Shown here piece by piece: positions 34,687-44,306 of a stretch of DNA of 64,000 nt. Position numbers and translations under genes: made by a program. Position 1 is the first letter of the stretch; each line of letters begins with the position of its first letter. The notes under the pieces were generated by a model that saw only the letters and a list, made by a program, of their open reading frames with translations, was not told where the DNA came from and ran no database searches. The DNA comes from Algoriphagus sp. (GTDB taxonomy: Bacteria > Bacteroidota > Bacteroidia > Cytophagales > Cyclobacteriaceae): NCBI GenBank assembly GCA_018336015.1, contig JAGXQZ010000105.1, positions 1-64,000 on the forward strand, written 5' to 3'.

Positions 34687-36744
34687 TCATTCAAATTTTA
34701 CAACCATCAACGAGTAATCATCATCGATCATACCATCTCCCCCCACAAAGGAGTGAAGAGAATCGATCAATACTTGCTCTATTTCTTTTGGAGTTTTGGT
34801 GTGATTGATTTCTACCAAGCTTTTTACTCTCTCAAATCCAAACTGAAGCCCTTTTTGGTTTTTGGCTTCCACTATCCCATCGGTGATCAATACCAAGATA
34901 TCTCCGGGTTCATACCGGAAGGTTTTTTCCTGTACGTGATTTTCATACAGGTTGTTTCTTAAAATTCCCAAACCAAGTCCATCAAACATCAGAAACTCAG
35001 ATTTCTGCTCTTTGGCAGCGTAGACTAGGGTGGGTACATGGCCCGCTCGGGAATGGCAGATTTCTTTTTTTTCGAGATCGATGATAAAAATTGACGCTGT
35101 TATAAAGTGGTTTCTTTCCAAGCATTTGCTCAAGGCAGAATTGGCCTTGATCATAAATTCTGCAGGAGAGAGACCAAGTTGGATCAGACTGTGGAAAATG
35201 CCCTTCATCTGCGACATGTGAAATGCCGCCGAGGTGCCCTTGCCGGATACGTCACCGATGATCAGGACATAGCGAGACTCATCCAGCTTGAAAGTGTCAT
35301 AATAATCTCCTCCCACCTCATCAGCAGCATTGGAGTATGCACAAATGGCAAAAGACTTGGGATGATCCAATCTCGTAGGTAAGAGGGCTTTTTGGACCCG
35401 TTGGGCGATTTTCAGTTCTTCCTGATAGCGTTCGTTTTGGATGGCCTGGTTAAGCAGCCTGTGGTTTTCTACCGCAATGCATGCCTGACGGGTAAACGTG
35501 CTGATGATATTCACCATTTCTTTGTTGAAGCCGTCTTTGACCTCTTTGCACAGCACCATCCGACCGATGACGGCTTTGTTGATGACCAAAGGAACCAATA
35601 AGGCAGATTCAAATTTGGGATGATCTAAGCGGATACTTAGAGGATTTAGCTGTTCCGGCTTTTCTCCGATGGCCCAGATTTCAGCCGCTTTTTGTGTTTT
35701 GATCCATTCTGCGATTTCTTTTTTGGTCTCCAGATCCATGAACCGTACCTGCTCTTGGTGACTGTGTTCCTCTTCGTTGAGCTCTAGCCATGCCCCATCG
35801 GAGTAGGAGGCACTCATGCAGGAGTCCATCAAGATGTCCAAAACTTGTTCTTCGTTCTCTTCGGGCTGGATAGACTGGCTTAGCCGCTGAAAATTAATCG
35901 CCTCGGTCAATTTCTGTTCAAAAACTGAGGAGGTGGGTAGGTTGAATAAGGTCACCAAAAAGCTGAACAGGGCATAAATAAAAATAAACCCAAAAAGGGC
36001 CATCAGGAAAAGATTGTCAGTCAAGTTGATCTGCAAGCGATCATCCGTCCCATAAGAAATGAGTCTTCTGAACAGAAAACCTGCACTCAGCAAGATGATG
36101 GAAAGGAAAAGGAGCGACTTCCACTTTTCCTTAAATGTCAAATAGGGAATCCATTTCAGATTGCCCGATAGCACAATAGACAGGATCAATAGAATGACTA
36201 ATCCAAACAGGAAGCTGTAGTCAAAATTGTTTTTATTGAAAAAGACAAAAAAGGCCGCCACCAACATGGCAAACTCGAAGGCCTGCCATTGCTTGACCAC
36301 TTGCTTACTCTTTTGGTAGAGAATCAGGTGCTTCCAAAGCAGGGCAGTGGAGATCAGAAAAATAGATGTCCAGGCGAAATTGACATGGTAGAAGAAGTTC
36401 TGAAGGAAGGGCTCCGTACCTATTTTGCTTTCTCCCAAAGAGAGATAAAATAATTCAATGACCAGTCCCACCCCAGAAGCAAACAATCCCGTAGAGGCCC
36501 CTCTCCAGATGAGATTTAAAAAGTCACCTTGGGATATTTTGCCTATGGAATAGTTGTAAAATGCATAAAGGGTAAAGAAAAAAAGGATTTCCAGAATCCA
36601 GGTGATCTCTTCCGATATTCCGGAGTCCAGCTCATTGATCATTCCAAAGATCCTCACCAAATCCACAAACAACAGAGATAGCCATACCAAAATGGCTAGT
36701 AGAAGGCTGAGTTTGCCGATATGGATTGAGGGGAGCTTTACCAT
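34687..36744 (-). CDS. membrane PP2C/SpoIIE-type phosphatase with GAF domain (RsbU-like)
   Basis: The 685-residue sensor phosphatase begins with about eight membrane helices (residues 8-270), followed by a linker, a GAF domain (about 295-440, LVPLVINKAVIGRMVLCKE) and a C-terminal PP2C SpoIIE domain (about 455-685). The metal-binding residues are in DEVGGDYYD, GDVSGKGTSAAFHM, LVLITDGIVEA and MIDDDYSLMV. It should dephosphorylate the adjacent STAS protein in response to a membrane or cytosolic signal. It is the first gene of the three-gene module. Confidence 0.92.
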   Translation of the reverse strand: MVKLPSIHIGKLSLLLAILVWLSLLFVDLVRIFGMINELDSGISEEITWILEILFFFTLYAFYNYSIGKISQGDFLNLIWRGASTGLFASGVGLVIELFYLSLGESKIGTEPFLQNFFYHVNFAWTSIFLISTALLWKHLILYQKSKQVVKQWQAFEFAMLVAAFFVFFNKNNFDYSFLFGLVILLILSIVLSGNLKWIPYLTFKEKWKSLLFLSIILLSAGFLFRRLISYGTDDRLQINLTDNLFLMALFGFIFIYALFSFLVTLFNLPTSSVFEQKLTEAINFQRLSQSIQPEENEEQVLDILMDSCMSASYSDGAWLELNEEEHSHQEQVRFMDLETKKEIAEWIKTQKAAEIWAIGEKPEQLNPLSIRLDHPKFESALLVPLVINKAVIGRMVLCKEVKDGFNKEMVNIISTFTRQACIAVENHRLLNQAIQNERYQEELKIAQRVQKALLPTRLDHPKSFAICAYSNAADEVGGDYYDTFKLDESRYVLIIGDVSGKGTSAAFHMSQMKGIFHSLIQLGLSPAEFMIKANSALSKCLERNHFITASIFIIDLEKKEICHSRAGHVPTLVYAAKEQKSEFLMFDGLGLGILRNNLYENHVQEKTFRYEPGDILVLITDGIVEAKNQKGLQFGFERVKSLVEINHTKTPKEIEQVLIDSLHSFVGGDGMIDDDYSLMVVKFE

Positions 36745-36841
36745 CGAATTGCTTTCGCAATAATAAATAATGTAGACTAATCCTGAGTCAGGCGATGTCT
36801 GCTCAAATCAGCCGTCAGTGTTAAAAATTATCAAAAAATCC

Positions 36842-37153
36842 TCAAATAAATACCAAATCTTCCACCACGCCTTTTCCTACTTTATCTTCTATCAAAACCA
36901 ATAACTTGGATTTGCTCAGCTGTAGTTCTTTTTTGATCGGGCCGGAGGTGATGGTGACAAATAGTTTTTTGTCGCGGATGTAGATGTTGCCAGTTCGGTC
37001 AGCGATGGTTTTACCCACTAGCCCTCCCCAGGAGCTGATGAGTAGCTTCTCCTGATATTTATCCTCAAGGCGATAGGCTTTAAGCAGTTCTTTGAAAGCA
37101 GATTCTAGAGGCGCAGCCTCTTTTTTTCTGCCTGTGTGGGGTTCGTACTTCAT
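36842..37153 (-). CDS. DUF721 (DciA-like) protein
   Basis: The 103-residue protein matches DUF721: an amphipathic start (PLESAFKELLKAYRL), SWGGLVGKTIADRTGNIYI, the central strand KLFVTITSGPIKKELQLSK, and the end GKGVVEDLVFI. The DciA family includes the bacterial DnaB-helicase loader/operator; Bacteroidota members are short KH-like domains whose role is not proven. It starts 3 bases after the hemW stop, so it is co-transcribed with hemW. Confidence 0.85.
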   Translation of the reverse strand: MKYEPHTGRKKEAAPLESAFKELLKAYRLEDKYQEKLLISSWGGLVGKTIADRTGNIYIRDKKLFVTITSGPIKKELQLSKSKLLVLIEDKVGKGVVEDLVFI

Positions 37154-37156
37154 GAA

Positions 37157-38278
37157 TCAAAAGAAAAGTTCTGATGCAATACTGTCTGCCAGCAGTTGCC
37201 CTTTTCGACTTAAAGATAGGGTATTGCCTTGGGTGATCAGCCATCCCTGTTTTTCCAAGGAAAGAATTTCCTGTTTTTTTTCTGTTCGGATATCCACATC
37301 AAATTGGTCTTTGATTAGGTCCATATTCAATCCCCAGATGGTACGAAGACTGGTAAGAATCTTTTCATTGATCTGGTCAACAGGTTCTAGGGGTTCGATG
37401 ACAAAGGGAATTTGACCTGAGCAGATGGCTTTGACATAAACAGGATTTGAAGAAGGATTAAATCCCCGATCAACACCATCAAAGGAGTGGGCACTCGGTC
37501 CGATACCCAAATAGGAACTTCCCATCCAATAGTTGGTATTGTGAAGGGCAAACTGCCCCGGCTTACCAAAATTTGAAATTTCATACTGCACATATCCGAA
37601 GCGGTCGGTTTGCTCCTGCAGCCATTCAAATTGCTCAGCCACAAAATCTTCATCTGCCGGTTTGAATTTTCCTTTTTTGGTCCAGTTGCCAAGGACCGTT
37701 TTAGGTTCTACCGTAAGTGCATAAGCCGAGATATGCCCAGGGTCAAGTTCCAAGGCTCGTGAAAGGTCACTTTTCCAAAGGCTATGATCTTCATGGGGAA
37801 AGCCATAAATCAGGTCCATGGAGAATTTTTCAAATCCGGCCTTTCGGGCTAACTCAATGGCTTGTTGGCTTTCTTTTGCAGTATGCGCTCGGTGGTATTC
37901 TTTAAGTATTTGGTCGTGAAAGCTCTGAATACCCAGGCTCAATCGATCTATTCCAAGGCTTTTCCACCCTGCAAGTTTCTCCTGCGCTAGGTCGTCAGGA
38001 TTTGCTTCCAGCGTGATCTCAGATTTTGTCCCGGGGAAAAGCTGATCAATTTTTCCAAGGATTGATTCCAATTGGTTGACAGAAAGAAGTGAAGGAGTAC
38101 CACCTCCAAAATAAACCGTTTCCACAGCTTCTGCTTTCAGGTATTCTTTTCTAAGTTCCAGCTCCTTGATTAAGGCTTCAGTCATTTCTTCCATTCCTTT
38201 GAGATTGGTAGAAAAGTGAAAGTCGCAGTAATGACAAGCCTGCCTGCAAAATGGAATATGGATATAGATGCCTGCCAC
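37157..38278 (-). CDS. hemW: radical SAM family heme chaperone HemW
   Basis: HemW binds heme and a 4Fe-4S cluster and inserts heme into respiratory enzymes; it is often mis-annotated as oxygen-independent coproporphyrinogen oxidase. The 373-residue protein starts at a GTG (38278): GIYIHIPFCRQACHYCDF gives the radical-SAM cysteines C11, C15 and C18. FGGGTPSLL, ANPDDL and GIQSFHDQILKEYHR follow, and the C-terminal winged-helix HemN_C domain begins near residue 300. The HemN-specific N-terminal extension is missing, which favours HemW. Confidence 0.92.
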   Translation of the reverse strand: MAGIYIHIPFCRQACHYCDFHFSTNLKGMEEMTEALIKELELRKEYLKAEAVETVYFGGGTPSLLSVNQLESILGKIDQLFPGTKSEITLEANPDDLAQEKLAGWKSLGIDRLSLGIQSFHDQILKEYHRAHTAKESQQAIELARKAGFEKFSMDLIYGFPHEDHSLWKSDLSRALELDPGHISAYALTVEPKTVLGNWTKKGKFKPADEDFVAEQFEWLQEQTDRFGYVQYEISNFGKPGQFALHNTNYWMGSSYLGIGPSAHSFDGVDRGFNPSSNPVYVKAICSGQIPFVIEPLEPVDQINEKILTSLRTIWGLNMDLIKDQFDVDIRTEKKQEILSLEKQGWLITQGNTLSLSRKGQLLADSIASELFF

Positions 38279-38324
38279 TTTTAATCGATTATCTTGCGAA
38301 GATAACTAATCAAAACATCATCAC

Positions 38325-40016
38325 TTGCGAGTCTGTTTTTTGATCCTCTTTGCCTTTCTGATAGTCGGTGTGGGTCATTGCCCCGCTCAGGATTTTTTTA
38401 GGGTAAACTGGAACAACCCTCAGGGCACTTCGCATCAGTTTCGCACATTTTCTTCACGTGGAGGAGCAGCGGAGCTAATAGATTCAGTGTCTGTGGAGTT
38501 TAGGTCTCTTGGATACCTGATGCATTATTGGGAGGAAATTGAAAAAAAGGATACGCTCACATTCCAACTTCAACCGGGTAATCAGCATAGTTGGAAAGCA
38601 ATAAAGCAGGGCAATGTACCTGAGGAATGGTGGAAAAAACTGGGTTCTCCACCTCTTTATTATTCCGGTCCTTATACATGGATGGAGACCTTGGTAAAGT
38701 CAATGGAAAATGAGGGTTTTCCATTTGCCGCTGTCAAGATAGATAGCATAGAGGCTGAGGGGATTCACCTGACAGGTGTCTTTGATTTGGATGTAGGTCC
38801 CTTGATTTGGTGGGATAGTCTGAAAGTATCTGGTGATAGCAAAACGACACAAAAGTATTTGCAGCTTTACTCAGGGCTAATACCGGGAAAGCCATTTTCC
38901 CAAAAGGAGTTTGAAAGTGGAGTGAGAAGAATCCGCAGATCTCCTTATTTTCAGCTTGACTCCATCCCATATTTAGGTTTTCAGTTAAAGAGTGCTGCGC
39001 CGCATTTCAGGCTCAAGGATCGACGGATAAATGTATTTGACGGCGTGGTGGGATTGATTCCCAATCAAAATCAGCCCAATTCAATGCTGCTCACAGGAGA
39101 TATCAATCTCCAACTGTATCACTTGGGAGGCAAAGGGAGGGATATTTCTCTGCATTGGCAGCGTCCAAACTTCCAGTCCCAAAACCTGGATTTATCGGCT
39201 AAGGAATCTTATTTATTTGGTTCTCCACTGAGCTTTGAACTTGATTTTTCGCTTCTGAAGCAAGACACTACGTTTGTAAACCGGGGAGTGAGTATTGAGT
39301 TTGGTTATTCTATTTCAGAGTTTGGAAATATTCGGTTTTTCAACAGACGTCAAGCCGGGGACTTGATTGGAGGCTTTGAATCAGCTGAAGTGCTTCCTTC
39401 CTATTTGGACTTCAGATGGAACAGCTATGGATTAGGTGCCGCTTGGAACATGCTCGATGATCCGATTTTTCCCAGAAAAGGGTCTACAATAGAGGCAGAG
39501 TTTTCTATAGGAAATAAGAATTTGGTCGAGAATACAGCGATTCCGGGAGAGGTGTATCAAAAATTTGACAAATCTTCTACCCAACTTCAAGCCAAACTTC
39601 ATGCAGAGAAGCATGTCTATTTGACCCCAGTTTGGGGCATGTGGATTAGAATGAAAAGTGGTGTATTGAAAAATGACAACCTGTTTTTAAACGAGCTTTC
39701 AAGATTAGGCGGGTTGAGGTCAATCAGAGGATTTAATGAGCTGTATTTTTTTGCTGATCGCTATGCCTTCCTCAATTTTGAGCAAAGATTGTTTTTCGGG
39801 AAAGGGTCCTATCTAATGGCTTTTGGTGATTTTGGAGTAATAAATAATCCTTTTACTTCACCGCAAATAGATCGTCCTAGATCATTTGGATTAGGAATCA
39901 ATTTGGACACTGACGGAGGATTGTTCAGTTTTGTGTTTGGAATGGGCAAGTCTGCTTTTCAGCCGGCGACTATTTCCCAGTCCAGAATTCACTTTGGTTA
40001 TTTGGCCAGATTTTGA
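38325..40016 (+). CDS. Omp85/TamA-like outer-membrane protein
   Basis: The 563-residue protein starts at a TTG (38325); a stop codon lies just upstream in frame and no ATG precedes the signal peptide (RVCFLILFAFLIVGVG, cleavage near CPAQ). Residues about 90-230 contain POTRA-like segments (GFPFAAVKIDSIEAEG and VGPLIWWDSLKVSG). The rest is a beta-barrel with the Omp85 hallmark Ile-Arg-Gly-Phe in LGGLRSIRGFNELYF and a terminal strand ending RIHFGYLARF. It is smaller than BamA and resembles TamA-type proteins. It leads the plus-strand group that runs into the T9SS genes. Client unknown. Confidence 0.8.
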   Translation: MRVCFLILFAFLIVGVGHCPAQDFFRVNWNNPQGTSHQFRTFSSRGGAAELIDSVSVEFRSLGYLMHYWEEIEKKDTLTFQLQPGNQHSWKAIKQGNVPEEWWKKLGSPPLYYSGPYTWMETLVKSMENEGFPFAAVKIDSIEAEGIHLTGVFDLDVGPLIWWDSLKVSGDSKTTQKYLQLYSGLIPGKPFSQKEFESGVRRIRRSPYFQLDSIPYLGFQLKSAAPHFRLKDRRINVFDGVVGLIPNQNQPNSMLLTGDINLQLYHLGGKGRDISLHWQRPNFQSQNLDLSAKESYLFGSPLSFELDFSLLKQDTTFVNRGVSIEFGYSISEFGNIRFFNRRQAGDLIGGFESAEVLPSYLDFRWNSYGLGAAWNMLDDPIFPRKGSTIEAEFSIGNKNLVENTAIPGEVYQKFDKSSTQLQAKLHAEKHVYLTPVWGMWIRMKSGVLKNDNLFLNELSRLGGLRSIRGFNELYFFADRYAFLNFEQRLFFGKGSYLMAFGDFGVINNPFTSPQIDRPRSFGLGINLDTDGGLFSFVFGMGKSAFQPATISQSRIHFGYLARF

Positions 40017-40028
40017 ATTGATTTGATA

Positions 40029-41141
40029 ATGATCCGTCTGCTTTCCCTTATATGCACCCTTCTCCTACCATTCATTGGTGTTTCTCAGATTTTGGAGAAT
40101 TATAAAGCAAACTGGGTTGATCAATCTGATGTAGCATTTTGGGAGCGAATGGAACAGAGAGATGTAATTGTTGATTTGCATTCGTTTCCTGAATCCCATT
40201 TTCAATTTGAAGTTCCTAAAGGCTCAACCATCTTTATCGACGGGAAATTGTGGAGGCTTTTTCCATCAGATACTGCATTTACTATTTCATCGCGACAGAT
40301 CTCTGATGAGTTTGGCAGTGATTCGGTCAAAATATCAGTAATTGGTCCTAGAAGTAGCTTCGGTAGTTATCCTTTAACTCTTTCCAAGGTTGCCCAAGTT
40401 GGTTTTAGCAAGGGAGTAGAACTTGCAAAAGTAGACCAAGTCATAAAAACTCGGTTTTTGCCGCAACCCGTGAAGGATTTTTATTTTACTTCTTTGTTCA
40501 TTACGTTATTTCTTTTTGCGATTTATAAAATTGCCTACCCTTACCTATTAGGAGTTCTCCTTCAGCCCTTGGCGGTAATCAACGCTGAGGACTTCTCCGA
40601 AAGTGGGAGTTTGCAAAAGGTCTTTTCATTTGATATTCTCTTTTACCTATTTATCGTTTCCACCATGATGGCCCAATGCTTGGTGACAGGAATGATAATT
40701 TTCAAAAAGGAATGGATTGAAGGCTTGATTGGTTGGGATTATCCATCGATCATGTTGCTATGGGTGACATCTTCCTTCACGATTTTGATTTTGACTATTT
40801 TGAAATTTATTGGTATCCGGGTAATTAGTTATTTATTTGATATGGGTAAATCTGACTTTGCCCACTTTTTTTATCTACTACGGTTGATTGTTTTCGGATT
40901 TACTGTTGTGATTTTGATGTCTTTATTTTTCGTGATCAATGATTTTTCATCGCTTCAAATCGTTTTTGAGATTTTGATTCAGACGTTTTTCTGGTTTTAC
41001 ATCATTGGTGTAACAGCCCTGTTCATGATTATGATGAATAGGTTGAGTTTTAAGAAATACCATTTATTTACTTACCTTTGCATCGCGGAAATAGTACCTT
41101 TTTTAATCCTGTCTAAATGGATTATGGTGCTAGTTCAGTGA
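40029..41141 (+). CDS. DUF4271 membrane protein
   Basis: The 370-residue protein starts at the ATG at 40029 with a signal peptide (MIRLLSLICTLLLPFIGVSQ). An extracytoplasmic stretch of about 125 residues precedes about seven membrane helices (FYFTSLFITLFLFAIYKI onward). This matches DUF4271, a family found next to T9SS and gliding genes across Bacteroidota. No enzymatic motif is visible. It is separated by 12 bases from the upstream Omp85-like gene and by 32 bases from hemD. Confidence 0.85.
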   Translation: MIRLLSLICTLLLPFIGVSQILENYKANWVDQSDVAFWERMEQRDVIVDLHSFPESHFQFEVPKGSTIFIDGKLWRLFPSDTAFTISSRQISDEFGSDSVKISVIGPRSSFGSYPLTLSKVAQVGFSKGVELAKVDQVIKTRFLPQPVKDFYFTSLFITLFLFAIYKIAYPYLLGVLLQPLAVINAEDFSESGSLQKVFSFDILFYLFIVSTMMAQCLVTGMIIFKKEWIEGLIGWDYPSIMLLWVTSSFTILILTILKFIGIRVISYLFDMGKSDFAHFFYLLRLIVFGFTVVILMSLFFVINDFSSLQIVFEILIQTFFWFYIIGVTALFMIMMNRLSFKKYHLFTYLCIAEIVPFLILSKWIMVLVQ

Positions 41142-41173
41142 TGTTTTCGAACTAAAAAAAAGGAAATACTAGC

Positions 41174-41947
41174 ATGAGTGCAGCTCCAAAAGACCGCTTT
41201 AAGCCTGTAAAGAGTATCCTAGTTTCCCAGCCCAAACCTACAGACGCAAACTCTCCGTACCTTCTTTTGGCCGAGAAGTATAAGTTGAAGATAGATTTTA
41301 GGCAATTTATTAAAGTGGAACCTGTGCCCCCAAAGGAGTTCAGGAAGCAGAAAATTGATATACTCAAACATACCGCTATCATTTTCACCAGTAGAAATGC
41401 AATTGACCATTTCTTCGCTATATGTAAGGAATTCAAAATTGAAATGCCGGCTGAGATGAAATACTTCTGTATCTCAGATCAGACAGCCCACTATCTTCAG
41501 AAATATATCGTAATACGAAAACGAAAATTGTTTGTAGGCCAAAAGACGGCTGAAGATTTATTCGACTATTTTAAAAAGCATAAAAGTGAAAAGTACTTAT
41601 TTCCCTGCTCTGATATCAGAAAAGATGATATTCCGGGGTATATGGAGAAGCACGGTATTTCTTTCACTGAGGCTATCATTTATCATACAGTTGCAGCTGA
41701 TCTTTCTGATTTGGCAGATGTGAAATATGATATTCTTGCTTTTTTCAGTCCTTCGGGAATTAAATCCCTCAAGCAAAATTTTCCAGATTTTGAACAGGGG
41801 AACACTCGAATAGCCGCTTTTGGCCCAACTACTGCGCAAGCTGTTAGGGATATGGATTTGATATTGGATATTGAGGCCCCTATGCCGAATGCACCAAGTA
41901 TGACTGGCGCACTTGAGCTTTATATAAAAAAAGCAAATAATTTATGA
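41174..41947 (+). CDS. hemD: uroporphyrinogen-III synthase
   Basis: HemD cyclises and inverts ring D of hydroxymethylbilane in heme synthesis. The 257-residue protein has the two-domain HemD pattern: ILVSQPKP at the start, AIIFTSRNAIDHFF, LFPCSDIRKDDIPGYMEKHG, ILAFFSPSGIKSLKQNF and RIAAFGPTTAQAVRDM. Identity between HemD enzymes is low, but this order is diagnostic. Its position between DUF4271 and porP is a common Bacteroidota arrangement, though the link to secretion is unexplained. Other heme-synthesis genes are absent here. Confidence 0.88.
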   Translation: MSAAPKDRFKPVKSILVSQPKPTDANSPYLLLAEKYKLKIDFRQFIKVEPVPPKEFRKQKIDILKHTAIIFTSRNAIDHFFAICKEFKIEMPAEMKYFCISDQTAHYLQKYIVIRKRKLFVGQKTAEDLFDYFKKHKSEKYLFPCSDIRKDDIPGYMEKHGISFTEAIIYHTVAADLSDLADVKYDILAFFSPSGIKSLKQNFPDFEQGNTRIAAFGPTTAQAVRDMDLILDIEAPMPNAPSMTGALELYIKKANNL

Positions 41948-42021
41948 TTCTAGGAATCATTTTCTGTGGTTTTTCAGTTTAATTTTCTAATTAACTTTAA
42001 GGAAGTCTACTCCATAGAAAA

Positions 42022-43002
42022 ATGATCAGACAGGGCATTGCCAAATTTTTTTCCAAAATATCAATAACACTGATCCTTCTTTGTTTTTCAGGTTTGGTGT
42101 ATGCACAACAAGATGCCCAATTCACCCAATACATGTTCAATGGGCCGTTTTATAATCCTGCAATGGTAGGCAGAGAATCTGGATTCAGGTTTTCTGCACT
42201 TCATCGGTCCCAATGGCTTAACTATACCACGGCAGCAGGAACAACTGGAGCACCTATTACCCAGCTAATTACGGCTCAAGGAAGACTGGATTCCAAGAAC
42301 ATTGGATATGGTTTGACGATCGTTAATGACAATATCGGTGCTACCAATAACCTAGAGATTAATTTTCAAGGCAGTTTTCAGAAAAAAATAAATAGGGCCA
42401 CGCTTAGCCTAGGTGGATACCTAGGTATGTTTTCCAGCTCTTTGGATTATGCAGAACTTATCGTGGTAAATCCCGAGCCGAATTTGCCGTTTACTGGGAA
42501 AGAAAGTCAAATGGCCATGGATTTCGGAGCAGGGATATTATTGGATCACAGAAATTTTTATTTGGGACTGAGCTCAAAGCACCTTAATCAGCCTTCATTT
42601 GATTTTGGAGATGCTTCTTATGCAAACCAATTGAAAACACACAATTACTTTCTTTTTGGATATAGAGTAAGGCCAATCGGCCAATTACGAATTGAGCCGA
42701 GTTTTTTACTGAAATCTGTCGGGATAAATAATTTTTCATACAATTTCAGCGTTATGGCTACTCACCAAAATCGGATAAACGGAGGATTTGCCTATAGAGG
42801 TGAGGAATCGATTTCCTTAATACTTGGATATAGTCTTTTAAAGGATAATTCATTGAAATTAGGATATGCCTTTGATTTAATAGTGGGTGGGTTGGAAGCA
42901 AAATCTCCTACTTCACATGAACTTATGCTCAGGTATACATTGCAAGAAATGAGCAGAGGAGTAGAGAGAGTTATTCAAAGGACTCCAAGATTTAGGTTTT
43001 AA
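42022..43002 (+). CDS. porP: type IX secretion membrane protein PorP/SprF family
   Basis: PorP/SprF proteins are outer-membrane barrels that work with the T9SS motor and anchor surface proteins such as adhesins. The 326-residue protein has a signal peptide (cleavage near GLVYAQ), then the family hallmark QDAQFTQYMFNGPFYNPAM and LHRSQW, followed by repeated amphipathic strands ending in ELMLRYTL. It lies directly upstream of gldK, as in the canonical porP-porK-porL-porM-porN operon. Confidence 0.95.
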   Translation: MIRQGIAKFFSKISITLILLCFSGLVYAQQDAQFTQYMFNGPFYNPAMVGRESGFRFSALHRSQWLNYTTAAGTTGAPITQLITAQGRLDSKNIGYGLTIVNDNIGATNNLEINFQGSFQKKINRATLSLGGYLGMFSSSLDYAELIVVNPEPNLPFTGKESQMAMDFGAGILLDHRNFYLGLSSKHLNQPSFDFGDASYANQLKTHNYFLFGYRVRPIGQLRIEPSFLLKSVGINNFSYNFSVMATHQNRINGGFAYRGEESISLILGYSLLKDNSLKLGYAFDLIVGGLEAKSPTSHELMLRYTLQEMSRGVERVIQRTPRFRF

Positions 43003-43173
43003 ATGCCTCATTATGAGACTAAAAATAAACCTAAAGGCCTCACTTACGGTTGATTTACAAAAAGGTTTAAAATTGGCAGGTTATTTGCAGAATTGTGGCT
43101 TAATCCGTTAAATTTCGAAGTATTTGGAAGATTTAGATAGGTTAAAAAAATTGATGATTTAAAAACGTCATTT

Positions 43174-44268
43174 ATGTATAAAAAAATGAAACTCCACGTT
43201 GTGCCATTGGCAGTTGGCCTTGCAATAGTGACTTTGCTTCCAAGTTGTGGACTTTTTAATAAAAAGGGGTCGGCCAGTGACAAGGCAAATAGAAGGGGTG
43301 AGGTGACTGGTGTAGCCAAGCGAGCTAGCTGGCAACAAAATTTACCTATAGACATGGTCCCTGTCAAGGCAGGAACATTTTGGATGGGACAATCTGACGA
43401 GGATATTGCTTATACCCAATCTTCCATGAATAAGCAGGTTACAATATCTGAGTTCTTCATGGATAAATATGAGGTTTCCAATAACAAGTATAGACAGTTT
43501 TTAGAAGCAGTTAAGAGTGGGGAATTGGCTACAGGTACTCCTACTACACTTAAGGATCCACCGACTTTTAATTTTGACGAATTGAGACCAGATACAACTG
43601 TTTGGTCAACTAGCTTTTCATATCATTATGGAGATCCATTAATGGAATTTTATTTTGACCACCCAGCTTTTGATAATTACCCGGTGGTAGGTATTTCCTG
43701 GGATCAAGCCCAGAAATATTGCGAATGGAGAACCTACCATCTAAGAGCAAATGATGAATCCGATTTTGATGTTCCAGCTTTCAGACTTCCTACGGAAGCA
43801 GAATGGGAATATGCTGCAAAAGGAGGTAAGGATGTTGCAAAATATCCTTGGGGGGGGCCGTATTTAAAGAATAAAAGAGGTTGTTTGATGGCAAACTTCA
43901 AACCAGGAAGAGGTAACTACATTGATGATGGTTTTGCCTATTCCGCCCCTGTTGATGTATTTGCTCCAAATGGTTTTGGATTATTTAATATGTCAGGCAA
44001 CGTTGCAGAGTGGGTGATGGATGCTTACAAAGCGACTGCAGCTGTAGATACTTGGGATTTAGATCCTGTATATAATGATCCCAATGAGCCAAGAAAAATT
44101 GTACGTGGCGGTAGTTGGAAAGATATTGCTCATTACTTGGAGACATCAACTCGTACTTACGAGTATCAGGATGTGGCTCAAGCTCATATCGGATTCAGAA
44201 CAGCGATGACCTTCATTGGGAGATCTGGATCCATGGACGTAAAAACTTCAAAAAGAACCAAAAGATAA
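43174..44268 (+). CDS. gldK: gliding motility/T9SS lipoprotein GldK
   Basis: GldK (PorK) is an outer-membrane lipoprotein that forms periplasmic rings with GldN, coupled to the GldLM motor. The 364-residue protein has a lipobox (LLPSCG, Cys26) and a formylglycine-generating-enzyme-like (SUMF1) fold: PVKAGTFWMGQSDED, FFMDKYEVSNNKYRQF, GISWDQAQKYCEWR, FRLPTEAEWEYAAKGG and MSGNVAEWVMDAY. It is followed 38 bases later by gldL. The 171-base spacer from porP may hold a second promoter. Confidence 0.96.
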   Translation: MYKKMKLHVVPLAVGLAIVTLLPSCGLFNKKGSASDKANRRGEVTGVAKRASWQQNLPIDMVPVKAGTFWMGQSDEDIAYTQSSMNKQVTISEFFMDKYEVSNNKYRQFLEAVKSGELATGTPTTLKDPPTFNFDELRPDTTVWSTSFSYHYGDPLMEFYFDHPAFDNYPVVGISWDQAQKYCEWRTYHLRANDESDFDVPAFRLPTEAEWEYAAKGGKDVAKYPWGGPYLKNKRGCLMANFKPGRGNYIDDGFAYSAPVDVFAPNGFGLFNMSGNVAEWVMDAYKATAAVDTWDLDPVYNDPNEPRKIVRGGSWKDIAHYLETSTRTYEYQDVAQAHIGFRTAMTFIGRSGSMDVKTSKRTKR

Positions 44269-44306
44269 TTCAAAACAACCTTAACCTTTAATTTCAAATT
44301 ACAAAA

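Noticed and set aside
43003..43173. Small gene between porP and gldK
   Set aside because: No open frame of useful length with a start is present; it is treated as an untranslated spacer.
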